DNA of 42,588 nucleotides from an uncultured Lachnospiraceae bacterium. Lineage in GTDB: Bacteria; Bacillota; Clostridia; Lachnospirales; Lachnospiraceae. The stretch is taken from NCBI GenBank assembly GCA_902790935.1, contig CADATP010000025.1, positions 1 through 42,588 of the forward strand, written 5' to 3'. This document shows, piece after piece, positions 32,000 to 40,554 of this stretch. Below the pieces are notes generated by a model that worked only from the letters and a program-made list of their open reading frames with translations, was not told the origin of the DNA and did not search any database. Every line of letters begins with the position of its first letter. The stretch's first letter is position 1. The position numbers and the translations under genes are program-made.

Positions 32000-34375
32000 T
32001 TATTTATGCCACTTCCAGTCAGCAACCTCAGGAAGGTCAAGGCCAACTTCGTGGATGTACTGCTTATGCTCAACAAGCTTGTCGCTCATCTTCTGGTAGA
32101 GGTATGCGCCTCTGTTTCCAAGGTTAGGAAGGTGAAGAAGAGCAAGCTGTACCAGGTGGAAACTCTGTACTCTCATATCGAAAGGAGTAGTGATGGTACC
32201 TTCCTCACGATAGCCGCGAACATGTACGTGACGGTTATTGTGACGACGATAGGTAAGCTCGTGGATCAAAGTCGGATAACCGTGGAAGTTAAAGATTACC
32301 GGCTTATCGGTTGTAAAGAGCATATCGTACTCTGCATCGGTAAGTCCGTGAGGATGCTCGTTTGCGGGCTGTAACTTGAAGAGGTCGACTACGTTGATGA
32401 AACGGATCTTAACCTCAGGAAGCTCCTCGTTAAGGATTGAAACTGCTGCAAGTGCCTCAAGAGTAGGAGTTTCACCTGCGCAGGCAAATACGATATCGGG
32501 CTCCTGTCCCTGGTCGTTAGATGCCCAATCCCAGATGCTGATACCCTGTGTGCAGTGCTTAACGGCCTGCTCCATGGTAAGCCACTGAGGTCTGGGATGC
32601 TTACTTGCAACGATAACGTTTACATAGTTGCGGCTGCGTACGCAGTGATCGAAGGTGCTGAGTAAGCAGTTGGCATCGGGGGGAAGATAGAGACGCACAA
32701 CGTCTGCCTTCTTGTTTGCGATGTGGTCCATAAATCCGGGATCCTGGTGAGTGAATCCGTTGTGGTCCTGCTGCCATACATTTGAAGCAAGGATAAGGTT
32801 GAGAGATGCGATCTCTTCTCTCCAGGGAAGCTGGTTGCAAACCTTAAGCCACTTAGCGTGCTGAGCCACCATTGAGTCGATGATACGGATGAAAGCTTCG
32901 TAGCTTGCGAAGAATCCGTGACGACCGGTAAGAAGGTATCCTTCAAGCCAGCCTTCGCACATATGCTCTGAAAGCATAGAGTCCATAACGCGTCCGTCAG
33001 CAGCAAGAGCGTCATCATAATCAACTGTAGCAGCATTCCAAACACGATTGGTGATGCTGAAGATAGCATTGAGACGGTTGGAGTTGGTCTCATCGGGTCC
33101 GAATACACGGAAGTTTCTTGAATCCTTGTTGAGAGCGAGGATATCGCGGACAAATTTTCCAAGCTCGGTCATATCCTGACCGTCCTTCATGCCGGGCTCC
33201 TGTACGTCGAATGCATACTTGCGGAAATCGGGCATACGAAGGTCTCTGAGTAAGAGTCCGCCGTTTGCGTGAGGATTAGCACCAAGTCTTGCATTTCCCT
33301 TAGGAGCAAGTTCCTTGAGCTCGGGGATAAGCTTACCATCCTCGGTAAAGAGCTCTTCGGGCTTGTAGGAACGAAGCCACTTCTCGAGAACCTCGAGGTG
33401 ATCGGGCTTGTCCATCATAACGGGAACCTGGTGTGCTCTCCAGTAGTCCTCAACCTTGTCACCGTTTACATAGTCAGGGCCGGTCCATCCCTTAGGGCTT
33501 CTGAGAACGATCATAGGCCATACGGGTCTTGTGGTGTCGCCGGTCTCGCGGGCATGCTTCTGGATTGCCTGAATCTTCTCGATACAATCATCAAGAGCTT
33601 CAGCCATCTTCTTGTGCATCTCCATGGGCTCGGAACCTTCTACGAAATGAGGCTCCCATCCCATACCCTCGAAGTACTTCTGAAGTTCTTCATGAGAGAT
33701 ACGAGCAAGAAGAGTAGGGTTAGCGATCTTGTATCCGTTAAGGTGAAGGATAGGAAGAACCGCACCGTCGGTAATAGGATTTAAGAACTTATTGGACTGC
33801 CATGAAGTAGCGAGAGGTCCGGTCTCGGCCTCACCGTCACCTACGGTAACAGCAGCAATAAGATCAGGGTTGTCAAATACAGCACCGAAAGCGTGAGCTA
33901 CTGAGTAACCAAGCTCACCGCCCTCGTTGATGGAACCGGGAGTCTCGGGAGCGCAGTGGCTGGGAACTCCGCCGGGGAATGAGAACTGCTTAAATAGCTT
34001 CTGAAGTCCTTCCTCGTCCTCGCTGATGTTGGGGTAGATCTCTGAATAAGAACCTTCCATGTAGGTGTTAGCTACGAAGAAGTTTCCGCCGTGTCCGGGT
34101 CCTGACAAAAGGATCATGTCAAGGTCATATCTCTTGATAACACGATTTAAGTGGGCATAAACAAAGTTCTGTCCGGGAACGGTTCCCCAGTGTCCCACAA
34201 TTTTCTTTTTGATGTCCTCCTGCTTTAAGGGTCTCTTAAGCAAAGGGTTATCCAGCAGGTAAAGCTGGCATGCCGATAAATAGTTGGCTGCTCTCCAATA
34301 AGCGTTGATCTTTGTCAAAAGCTCATCGGTGATAGGTCCTTTCTCGGCACAGGTAGTTAGTTCTTTACTGTCCAT
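32000..34375 (-). CDS. xfp: Xylulose-5-phosphate/fructose-6-phosphate phosphoketolase
   Basis: A 791-aa thiamine-diphosphate enzyme that cleaves xylulose-5-P and often fructose-6-P with phosphate to acetyl-phosphate plus a triose- or tetrose-phosphate. Family motifs are [40 protein letters not shown], the cofactor motif [17 protein letters not shown], and later [12 protein letters not shown]. The length is as expected. The ATG at 34375 has GGAGG with six-base spacing; the TTG four codons earlier overlaps that ribosome site and is rejected. It stands alone between an upstream terminator and its own. With pgi and the Leloir genes in the window it gives a route from galactose to acetyl-phosphate. 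Use of fructose-6-P in addition to xylulose-5-P cannot be proved by eye. Confidence 0.97.
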   Translation of the reverse strand: MDSKELTTCAEKGPITDELLTKINAYWRAANYLSACQLYLLDNPLLKRPLKQEDIKKKIVGHWGTVPGQNFVYAHLNRVIKRYDLDMILLSGPGHGGNFFVANTYMEGSYSEIYPNISEDEEGLQKLFKQFSFPGGVPSHCAPETPGSINEGGELGYSVAHAFGAVFDNPDLIAAVTVGDGEAETGPLATSWQSNKFLNPITDGAVLPILHLNGYKIANPTLLARISHEELQKYFEGMGWEPHFVEGSEPMEMHKKMAEALDDCIEKIQAIQKHARETGDTTRPVWPMIVLRSPKGWTGPDYVNGDKVEDYWRAHQVPVMMDKPDHLEVLEKWLRSYKPEELFTEDGKLIPELKELAPKGNARLGANPHANGGLLLRDLRMPDFRKYAFDVQEPGMKDGQDMTELGKFVRDILALNKDSRNFRVFGPDETNSNRLNAIFSITNRVWNAATVDYDDALAADGRVMDSMLSEHMCEGWLEGYLLTGRHGFFASYEAFIRIIDSMVAQHAKWLKVCNQLPWREEIASLNLILASNVWQQDHNGFTHQDPGFMDHIANKKADVVRLYLPPDANCLLSTFDHCVRSRNYVNVIVASKHPRPQWLTMEQAVKHCTQGISIWDWASNDQGQEPDIVFACAGETPTLEALAAVSILNEELPEVKIRFINVVDLFKLQPANEHPHGLTDAEYDMLFTTDKPVIFNFHGYPTLIHELTYRRHNNRHVHVRGYREEGTITTPFDMRVQSFHLVQLALLHLPNLGNRGAYLYQKMSDKLVEHKQYIHEVGLDLPEVADWKWHK

Positions 34376-34454
34376 TTTTTCCTCCAAATTATAGCTGATT
34401 AGTTGTCAAACCATCGTTTTATATCTTACTATCAATTGTATCCTTAAAACAATC

Positions 34455-34482
34455 AACAGGGGGTAGAAATATACCCCCTGTT
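34455..34482 (-). terminator. Terminator after the aminotransferase
   Basis: An 11-bp perfect stem AACAGGGGGTA (34455-34465) and TACCCCCTGTT (34472-34482) around a six-base loop, followed on the minus strand by GATTGTTTTAAGG. It lies 37 bases after the aminotransferase stop. The opposite strand is followed by TTAC, so it serves mainly the minus strand. Confidence 0.75.
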
Positions 34483-34518
34483 TTACAAAAGATTTGTTCA
34501 ATATTATCAGAAATTATA

Positions 34519-35700
34519 CTATTTGGCCTGTTCTGCTCTTAATTTTTCGGCAAATCTGGCAAAACGTTTCATGGCCTCACGAAGCTTTTCTATAGAATAT
34601 GCATAAGAAATTCGAAGGAAGCCTTCTCCGCTGTTTCCGAACGCCGTTCCCGGAACGGCGGCAACCTTCTCCTCTGCCAAAAATCTCTGGGCAAACTCTT
34701 CGCTGGTCATCCCGAATTCCTTAATGCAAGGGAATATGTAGAACGCTCCGAAGGGCTCGAAGCATTTAATATTCATCTCCCTGAAGGCATTTATAAGAAA
34801 TCGTCTGCGCTGGTTATAAGCAGTCCTCATCTCAGCCACATCGCTATCGCCGTTTTTCAAAGCCTCAACAGCGGCGTACTGGCTTGTTGTAGGAGCGCAC
34901 ATAATGCAGAACTGATGGATCTTGGTCATCTGCTTTATGATCTCGGCAGGTCCGCAGGCATATCCAAGCCTCCATCCGGTCATAGCGTATGCCTTGGAAA
35001 AGCCGTTAATAAGGATTGTTCTTTCCTTCATTCCGGGGAGAGATACGATCGAGACATGCTTATCCTTATAAGTAAGCTCGGCATATATCTCATCGCTCAT
35101 AACATAGATATCATTCTCGATGATAACGTCGCGGATCGCCTCAAGATCGGACTTTTCCATGATCGCACCCGTCGGGTTGTTGGGGAAGGGAAGGATAAGT
35201 ACCTTAGTCTTGTCGGTGATAGCGGCTTTAAGCTCCTCTGCGGTAAGTCTGAATTCGTTTTCCTCCTTGAGGTCAATGATGACAGGCTTAGCTCCCGCAA
35301 GGATTGCGCAGGGCTCGTAGGAAACGTAGCTGGGCTGAGGGATTATAACCTCGTCCCCGGGGTTACACATCGCTCTTATTCCGATGTCTATAGCCTCGCT
35401 TCCACCGACGGTTACAAGAGTCTCGGACACCGGGTCGTAGCTGACTCCCTGAGTCCTTTTTATATAGTTGCAGATCTCTTTTCTAAGCTCGATAAGTCCG
35501 GTGTTTCCGGTATAATGGGTCTTTCCCTTTTCAAGAGAATAGATACCCATATCGCGGATATGCCAGGGAGTCTCAAAATCAGGCTCGCCCACACCGAGGG
35601 AGATAACATCTTTATCGTTCATCTCCGTAACGATATCGAAAAATTTTCTTATGCCGGAGGGTTTGATTCCGACGATAGCATCTGATACCGGATTTCTCAT
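34519..35700 (-). CDS. Class I/II pyridoxal-phosphate aminotransferase
   Basis: A 393-aa fold-type I aminotransferase, related to aspartate/aromatic aminotransferases (AspC/PatA-like). The PLP lysine is in LINGFSKAYAMTGWRLGYA, preceded by MSDEIYAELTY; PFPNNPTGAI and the N-terminal ISLGVGEPDFETP are also typical, and the C-terminal Arg in FLRISYAYS binds the substrate carboxylate. The amino donor cannot be assigned. It overlaps the Lrp gene by four bases (ATGA), so the two are translationally coupled, and an amino-acid-responsive Lrp partner fits an aminotransferase. A terminator follows it. Confidence 0.93.
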   Translation of the reverse strand: MRNPVSDAIVGIKPSGIRKFFDIVTEMNDKDVISLGVGEPDFETPWHIRDMGIYSLEKGKTHYTGNTGLIELRKEICNYIKRTQGVSYDPVSETLVTVGGSEAIDIGIRAMCNPGDEVIIPQPSYVSYEPCAILAGAKPVIIDLKEENEFRLTAEELKAAITDKTKVLILPFPNNPTGAIMEKSDLEAIRDVIIENDIYVMSDEIYAELTYKDKHVSIVSLPGMKERTILINGFSKAYAMTGWRLGYACGPAEIIKQMTKIHQFCIMCAPTTSQYAAVEALKNGDSDVAEMRTAYNQRRRFLINAFREMNIKCFEPFGAFYIFPCIKEFGMTSEEFAQRFLAEEKVAAVPGTAFGNSGEGFLRISYAYSIEKLREAMKRFARFAEKLRAEQAK

Positions 35701-36185
35701 GGCGTCACAATCTCCCTTTCATCTTCAGTTTTTTCGTTCAAGATAGTACCGTGGTCCTTGTACTTTCTAAGGATAAAGTGGGTAGCGGTACTAAGTACGG
35801 TATCCAAAGTTGAAAGCTTGTCGGATACGAATGTAGAAACCTCACGAAGGGTTTTGCCCTCAAGGGTAACAAGAAGGTCATAACCGCCGGATATGAGATA
35901 TACGCTCTGCACCTCAGGATACTTGTAGATCCTCTCGGCGATACTGTCAAATCCCTGTCCTCTCTGAGGGGTAACGCGCACCTCGATAAGAGCGGTAACC
36001 TTCTCAATAGAGGTCTTTTCCCAGTTGATCATTGTGTGATATCCACAGACAACACCGTCCTCTTCAAGCTTCTGAAGGGTGTTTACCACATCGATTTCCG
36101 CGACTCCGAGGATGATCGCCAGCTCTTTTAAGTCAATGCGACTGTTCTTTTCGATAATTGCAAGTAACTCTTCTTCCATTTTCAT
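35697..36185 (-). CDS. Lrp/AsnC-family transcriptional regulator
   Basis: A 162-aa regulator with an N-terminal winged helix (about residues 1-55: ENSRIDLKELAIILGVAEID then VVNTLQKLEEDGVVCGY) and a C-terminal RAM/ASNC ligand domain (about 65-145; VTALIEVRVTPQRGQGFD and VQSVYLISGGYDLLVTLEGK). Members form octamers that sense amino acids. The GGYD segment fits the effector-binding loop. It lies between an AIR-synthase-like gene (43 bp upstream) and the aminotransferase (4-base overlap), so it probably controls this small operon or the neighbouring metabolism; its ligand is unknown. The ATG follows GAGGATGAAAAC. Confidence 0.93.
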   Translation of the reverse strand: MKMEEELLAIIEKNSRIDLKELAIILGVAEIDVVNTLQKLEEDGVVCGYHTMINWEKTSIEKVTALIEVRVTPQRGQGFDSIAERIYKYPEVQSVYLISGGYDLLVTLEGKTLREVSTFVSDKLSTLDTVLSTATHFILRKYKDHGTILNEKTEDEREIVTP

Positions 36186-36228
36186 GTTTTCATCCTCGTT
36201 TCTTATATTTTAACCCGCTTTTGCGGTA

Positions 36229-36831
36229 TTAATCTCTTAATAAACCAAGTCTTTCAAGTTCATCGGGCTCCGGGCGGTTAAGATGGCTCTCGGTCCCGTC
36301 GTTAAAAAGAATATGTGCCTTTTTATCAGTAGTATGGCCTGTCAGATGAGCGCTTATTCCCGCAGCTTTAAGCTTTTCAAGTACGCTTCCTCCCTCCGGG
36401 ACTATGGCGATAAGGCACTTTCCCCCGTACAGATGGTATGGGTTAACCTCTAAAAGCTCGCATATCTCCACCGTTTCCTGACGGATGGGCACGCTCCTTA
36501 GGTCAAGCTCAAATCCCGTTCCGCACATTGTTGAAAGCTCGTAGAGCCCTGTAAGGAATCCGCCCTTTTTAACCTCCGTCAAAAAGGCGTCCTCTCCCAA
36601 TGTGCTTCCCATAGCAAGGATATGCTCCGACAGGATCTCCCGGGCCTTTTCAAAGTCCGCTTCATCCTTGCCCTTTCCAAAATAAGACGCCTCTCTCGTA
36701 AGCCAGGCAGGATATCTTTCATCTATCTTTTCCTTGAACTGTCCGGCTAAAAGTGCCGTCCCCTCGAGCGCTATATATCCCGTCATTATCACCTGACGGT
36801 TATACTTTAGTATATCTTTAGAAGCCTTCAT
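36229..36831 (-). CDS. AIR-synthase C-terminal-domain-like protein
   Basis: A 200-aa soluble protein that resembles the C-terminal half of PurM/HypE-type proteins: VIMTGYIALEGTALLAG near the start, FLTGLYELSTMCGTGFELDL, then LLEVNPYHLYGGKCLIAIVP and the ending ISAHLTGHTTDKKAHILFND. The N-terminal nucleotide-binding half found in PurM, HypE, SelD and ThiL is absent, so it is not a normal ATP-dependent enzyme of that group. Catalysis or complex formation cannot be predicted. The chosen ATG has a weak ribosome site; an ATG 15 codons later has AGGTG close upstream but would remove family-like residues. It precedes the Lrp regulator by 43 bp on the same strand, probably in one unit. Confidence 0.75.
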   Translation of the reverse strand: MKASKDILKYNRQVIMTGYIALEGTALLAGQFKEKIDERYPAWLTREASYFGKGKDEADFEKAREILSEHILAMGSTLGEDAFLTEVKKGGFLTGLYELSTMCGTGFELDLRSVPIRQETVEICELLEVNPYHLYGGKCLIAIVPEGGSVLEKLKAAGISAHLTGHTTDKKAHILFNDGTESHLNRPEPDELERLGLLRD

Positions 36832-36844
36832 TTCAATTGAATCT

Positions 36845-36952
36845 TTACAGGGAGTATGCTAAAATCATTGGTACGACCATGGCTACAACGAGCACAGCCA
36901 CAATGATGCCGGCCATGATTTTTTTGTTCTTTTTGTTTTGCATGTTAAACAT
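36845..36952 (-). CDS. 35-aa single-pass membrane protein
   Basis: A tiny ORF encoding MFNMQNKKNKKIMAGIIVAV and a further 15 mostly hydrophobic residues ending LAYSL: a basic N-terminus then one membrane helix (about 13-33). The start at 36952 has AAAGGCGG seven bases upstream, and a consensus TATAAT promoter precedes it, so it looks genuine. In size and layout it resembles DUF4044/Prli42-like miniproteins, some of which tether the stressosome in Listeria, but I cannot confirm membership. It ends 13 bases before the AIR-synthase-like gene and is probably the first gene of that unit. A longer upstream reading frame exists but would run through the promoter and is rejected. Confidence 0.65.
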   Translation of the reverse strand: MFNMQNKKNKKIMAGIIVAVLVVAMVVPMILAYSL

Positions 36953-36997
36953 AATAAACCGCCTTTTAAATAAATGCGGGCAAAGCCCACTTATCAA

Positions 36998-37026
36998 ATT
37001 ATACTCTACGGCCGCCCCCCGCGCAA
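36998..37026 (-). promoter_or_regulatory. Promoter of the microprotein operon
   Basis: On the minus strand, TTGCGC (37026-37021), 17-base spacer made almost wholly of G and C, then TATAAT (37003-36998). The short leader holds a small hairpin (GGGC-TTT-GCCC) before the ribosome site. The divergent TPR-like gene starts within 30 bases. Confidence 0.6.
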
Positions 37027-37050
37027 GTGTTACGAAACAGGCCAAACCTT

Positions 37051-37665
37051 ATGCGATTTCAATTTCCTATACTTTTAAGCTTCATAATGTTCATTGGCGT
37101 GCTGCAGTTTGCCATAAGACGCGCCCGCAATAAAGACCAGAGCGCCGACAAGAAATTCTGGGCAAGGGAGGCGGCGGCCAACAATGTCCGCAGAAAAAGC
37201 CTTGATGATGTAGAGTATGTTGCCATAGATTTTACGAGACTCCCGGTCGATGTTCTTAAAGATGACGAGCAGATTGCCTCCTACATAAATGATCTTACGG
37301 ACCTTTCAAAAGAAAAGATCATAAATCTTACGGGGCTTACAAACACAGACCTGAAACTAAAATACGGCGTAGCCAATCTCCCCTACCTCTCGGACTGTGA
37401 CAACCGCTTTACGATGCTGATCCAGATCCTTCAAAAGTGGAACGATTATCTTTGGGAGAAGGGGCTTAAAGAGGAGGCCGTAAAGATCATGGAGTACGAG
37501 ATAAGCATCGGATCCGACGCTCCTTCCGCTTACAGAAGACTCGCATCCTACTACAAAAAGCAGGGCAAACCGGAGAAAATAAACGAACTGATAGCAGATG
37601 TGGAGAAGATGAACCTTCTTACAGGAAAATCTCTTTTGACAGATTTAAAAAGCTACCTGGAATGA
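37051..37665 (+). CDS. TPR-like membrane-anchored protein, unknown function
   Basis: About 204 aa. An N-terminal hydrophobic helix (FPILLSFIMFIGVLQFAI, about 4-21) followed by basic RRARNK anchors it in the membrane. The rest is soluble and helical. The second half (about 120-200) looks like one or two tetratricopeptide repeats: WNDYLWEKGLKEEAVKIMEY then PSAYRRLASYYKKQGKPEKI. TPR units generally mediate protein contacts. The start is uncertain: ATG at 37051 (weak CAGG upstream) is chosen over the GTG at 37027. It is divergent from the microprotein gene with closely packed promoters. The stop codon sits in the loop of its own terminator. Confidence 0.68.
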   Translation: MRFQFPILLSFIMFIGVLQFAIRRARNKDQSADKKFWAREAAANNVRRKSLDDVEYVAIDFTRLPVDVLKDDEQIASYINDLTDLSKEKIINLTGLTNTDLKLKYGVANLPYLSDCDNRFTMLIQILQKWNDYLWEKGLKEEAVKIMEYEISIGSDAPSAYRRLASYYKKQGKPEKINELIADVEKMNLLTGKSLLTDLKSYLE

Positions 37666-37680
37666 TCCGGGTAGCTTTTT
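37648..37680 (+). terminator. Terminator overlapping the 3' end of the TPR-like gene
   Basis: A 14-bp stem, 37648-37661 with 37666-37679, closed by a four-base loop ATGA that contains the last bases of the reading frame including the TGA stop (37663-37665). A T run ends the right arm. The right arm also ends in poly-T (five T), as expected for an intrinsic terminator. Confidence 0.88.
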
Positions 37681-37721
37681 ATAATGATGGTTTGAAAATA
37701 TAATATGGGAGAAATCTAAAT

Positions 37722-39257
37722 TTACAGACTTGCGATGAATCTCTCGAATCCCGCTTGTCCCCTTTCATCGCGCTTGTAGACCCCGGCATCCTCCAGAACC
37801 TGCATAAACACGCGTCCTATCTCATCTTCGAAAATCTTGTCGATATTCGATTCATCTATCTTTTCATACTTCGGTTTAAACTCATCAACCCAGTCGGCAT
37901 GTTTTGAAAGAACCTCGTCCTTTCGGATATCGGCGCCGGAAAGGATAGCTTTCTTTAAATCCGCCATCTCGGTCTTAAGTCTCGCGGGGAGAACCGCAAG
38001 TCCCATAACCTCGATAAGTCCGATATTCTCCTTCTTGATATGATGGAGACCGGCATGGGGATGGAATACTCCAAGGGGATGTTCCTTGGTTGTAATATTG
38101 TTCCTGAGCACAAGATCAAGCTCGAACTTACTTCCGCGCTTTCTTGCGATGGGTGTTATCGTGTTGTGGGGCTCACCCTCCGTCTCGGCAAAGATAAAGC
38201 ATTCCTCGTCGGTATAACCCCTCCAGGCTGCAAGAATCCTGTCCGCAAGTACGATTATCCTATTAACGTCCTTGCCGGAAAGCCTTATGACAGACATAGG
38301 CCACTTAACGATACCGGTCTCGATATCCTCGTATCCGCCTATCTTGAAGGTCTTTTCAACGGGCGCCTTCGCCATGGCAAACTCGTAATGTCCTCCCTGG
38401 AAATGGTCATGGGAGAGGATCGAACCTCCGACAATAGGAAGGTCTGCGTTAGATCCTACAAAATAGTGGGGGAACTGCTTAACAAAATCAAAGAGCTTGC
38501 AAAATGTAGCGTGCTCAATCCTCATCGGAACATGCTGAGAGTTAAACACGATGCAATGCTCGTTGTAATATACATAAGGGCTGTACTGAAATCCCCATGC
38601 GCTGCAATTTATGGTTACGGGGATTATACGGTGGTTTTGTCGGGCGGGATGATTTATCCTTCCGGCGTAACCCTCGTTTTCTCTGCAAAGAAGGCACTTG
38701 GGATATCCGGACTGCTTTGCATTCTTGGCAGCAGCGATAGCCTTGGGATCCTTCTCAGGCTTTGAAAGATTGATCGTAATATCAAGATCGCCGTACTCGG
38801 TAGATGTAACCCATTTTACATCCTTTGAAATACGATAGCGGCGGATATAATCCGAGTCGCAGCTAAGCTTATAGTAATAATTTGTGGCAGCCTCGGGGCC
38901 TTCGGATTTATAGATCTCTTCAAATCTGTTTATAACCTCGCTCGGTCTCGGCATCAGCATAGACATGATCTTTGTATCAAAAAGATCGCGATAGGTTGTT
39001 GTATTTTCCTCTATAAGGCCGCTTTCAAAGGCATAGTCAAGCATCTTTCCTAAGATTTCTTCTATTGCCTTGCCGCTTTTTATATCTTCATCCGAAACTT
39101 CAAGCTCCTCGGCGGGCATATTTTCCGCTTCCTCTGTAAGGTCAGAGAGCCCAAAGAGCTCTAAAAGCCTATTGGTAGTAAATACTATATCTTCCCTCGG
39201 AACAAGGCCGGTTTTTACACCGTAAGATACAAGCTTTCTGATATATTTCTGGATCAT
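37722..39257 (-). CDS. galT: Galactose-1-phosphate uridylyltransferase, class II (Firmicutes type)
   Basis: A 511-aa enzyme of the Leloir pathway that swaps UMP between UDP-glucose and galactose-1-P. It belongs to the Firmicutes GalT family, longer than and distinct from the E. coli type. Landmarks are QSGYPKCLLCRENEGYAGR with its Cys pair, HCIVFNSQHVPM, the active-site region GGSILSHDHFQGGHYEFAM, and LGVFHPHAGLHHIKKENIGL. The ATG at 39257 with GGAGG seven bases upstream is chosen over a start 36 bases earlier that would overlap galK. It begins 13 bases after the galK stop, forming a galK–galT operon. Confidence 0.95.
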   Translation of the reverse strand: MIQKYIRKLVSYGVKTGLVPREDIVFTTNRLLELFGLSDLTEEAENMPAEELEVSDEDIKSGKAIEEILGKMLDYAFESGLIEENTTTYRDLFDTKIMSMLMPRPSEVINRFEEIYKSEGPEAATNYYYKLSCDSDYIRRYRISKDVKWVTSTEYGDLDITINLSKPEKDPKAIAAAKNAKQSGYPKCLLCRENEGYAGRINHPARQNHRIIPVTINCSAWGFQYSPYVYYNEHCIVFNSQHVPMRIEHATFCKLFDFVKQFPHYFVGSNADLPIVGGSILSHDHFQGGHYEFAMAKAPVEKTFKIGGYEDIETGIVKWPMSVIRLSGKDVNRIIVLADRILAAWRGYTDEECFIFAETEGEPHNTITPIARKRGSKFELDLVLRNNITTKEHPLGVFHPHAGLHHIKKENIGLIEVMGLAVLPARLKTEMADLKKAILSGADIRKDEVLSKHADWVDEFKPKYEKIDESNIDKIFEDEIGRVFMQVLEDAGVYKRDERGQAGFERFIASL

Positions 39258-39270
39258 ACTAAGTCCTCCG

Positions 39271-40446
39271 TTACAGCACGCAGGGGCCGTCACCTATCTC
39301 AACCACATAGAAATCCGCCTTGTAACCGATGGTTTTTTCATAGGTCTCGCCTACCTGACTGATAAATGTATCTATAGCATCCTCGCGTACGATAGAAACC
39401 GTACATCCGCCGAATCCGGCGCCGGTCATTCTCGATCCGATGACTCCGGGCACCTTCCATGCTGCATCTACTAAGGTGTCAAGCTCGATTCCGGTAACTT
39501 CGTAATCGTCGCGGAGAGATTTGTGCGATTCGTTCATAAGTTGTCCGAAAGCCTTGATATTTCCGAGTTTAAGAGCTCTTACCGCCTCTATTGTACGCTG
39601 GTTTTCGTAAACAGCATGGCGGGCTCTGCGGCATTTCGTTCCGTCCTTTATAACGGGAGAGAGCTTTTCGTATGTAGCCTCATCAAGGTCTCCGAGGCTC
39701 TTAATATCTACCATTGTCTTAAGGCTTGCAAGGGCATCCTCACACTCGGCTCTTCTCTCGTTGTACTTGGAATCTCCGAGGCCTCTTTTTTTATTGGAGC
39801 ATGCGATTACGATCTTGGCCCCGTCAAGCTTTAAGGGTGCGTACTCAAACTGAAGGTTTGAAGTATCAAGGAAGATCGCATGGTCCTTCTTTCCCATAGC
39901 AATGGCAAACTGGTCCATAATACCGCAGTTTACTCCGTTGAATTTATTCTCGGAAAACTGTCCGATAAGGGCAAGGTCCTGATTTGTAACATCAAATCCA
40001 AAAAGGTCGCGGAGTATGAATCCGGTAAGCACCTCTACTGACGCGGAGGATGAAAGTCCCGAACCATTGGGAATATTTCCGTATAAAAGAAGATCAAATC
40101 CGCTATCTATCTTCATATTCTTTTCGCCGAAAGCCCAGACAACTCCCAAAGGGTAATTAACCCAGTCAAGAGCCTTGTCAGGCGCTATCTTACTTGAAAG
40201 ATCCACATCTATAACGCCAAGATCTTCAAAATTCATGGAGTAGAAATGACACATTTTATCCGCTCTTTTTCTGGCAACACCGTAGGTTCCGATGGTAAGA
40301 GCGCAGGGGAAAACATGGCCTCCGTTGTAGTCCGTATGCTCTCCGATGAGATTTACACGGCCCGGAGCAAAATAAGCTTTAGCTCCATCGGCATCCCCAA
40401 AAACTTCCGCAAATTTAGCAAGTACCGTTTCTTTGATATTTGTCAT
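39271..40446 (-). CDS. galK: Galactokinase
   Basis: A 391-aa GHMP-family kinase phosphorylating galactose at C1. The galactokinase signature APGRVNLIGEHTDYNGGHVF is near residue 28, the ATP-binding motif is NGSGLSSSASVEVLTG, and the C-terminal GHMP motif is MTGAGFGGCTVSIV. The Asp base is in GVNCGIMDQFAIAMG. The start ATG at 40446 has GGGAGG seven to eight bases upstream, so the longer reading frame from 40542 is not used. It is first in the galK–galT operon, about 100 bp downstream of the AraC regulator; a palindrome lies in between. Confidence 0.96.
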   Translation of the reverse strand: MTNIKETVLAKFAEVFGDADGAKAYFAPGRVNLIGEHTDYNGGHVFPCALTIGTYGVARKRADKMCHFYSMNFEDLGVIDVDLSSKIAPDKALDWVNYPLGVVWAFGEKNMKIDSGFDLLLYGNIPNGSGLSSSASVEVLTGFILRDLFGFDVTNQDLALIGQFSENKFNGVNCGIMDQFAIAMGKKDHAIFLDTSNLQFEYAPLKLDGAKIVIACSNKKRGLGDSKYNERRAECEDALASLKTMVDIKSLGDLDEATYEKLSPVIKDGTKCRRARHAVYENQRTIEAVRALKLGNIKAFGQLMNESHKSLRDDYEVTGIELDTLVDAAWKVPGVIGSRMTGAGFGGCTVSIVREDAIDTFISQVGETYEKTIGYKADFYVVEIGDGPCVL

Positions 40447-40507
40447 TTTGATTCCTCCCATTAAATAAGCGGCTACCTTTACTCTAATAATAGCGTAAAA
40501 AGCCAAA

Positions 40508-40539
40508 ACAAACCATACACTTTTGTTTGTATGGTTTGT
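40508..40539. promoter_or_regulatory. 12-bp-arm perfect palindrome upstream of galK
   Basis: ACAAACCATACA (40508-40519) and TGTATGGTTTGT (40528-40539) are exact reverse complements with an 8-base spacer. On the minus strand it is followed by TTTTGGCTTTTT, so it could be a terminator for the AraC gene (16 bases past its stop). It is also about 60 bases upstream of the galK start, beside a TTGACA (40541-40536) and near TATTAT (about 40493-40488), so it could be an operator for the AraC/cupin regulator. AT-rich stem; both readings remain open. Confidence 0.6.
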
Positions 40540-40554
40540 CAAAATGTTATATTT

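Noticed and set aside
34915..35685. 256-codon plus-strand reading frame opposite the aminotransferase
   Set aside because: It is a shadow of the strongly supported minus-strand aminotransferase, has no ribosome site and no recognisable domain.
38040..38765. 241-codon plus-strand reading frame opposite galT
   Set aside because: It is antisense to conserved GalT active-site sequence; no ribosome site and no family resemblance.
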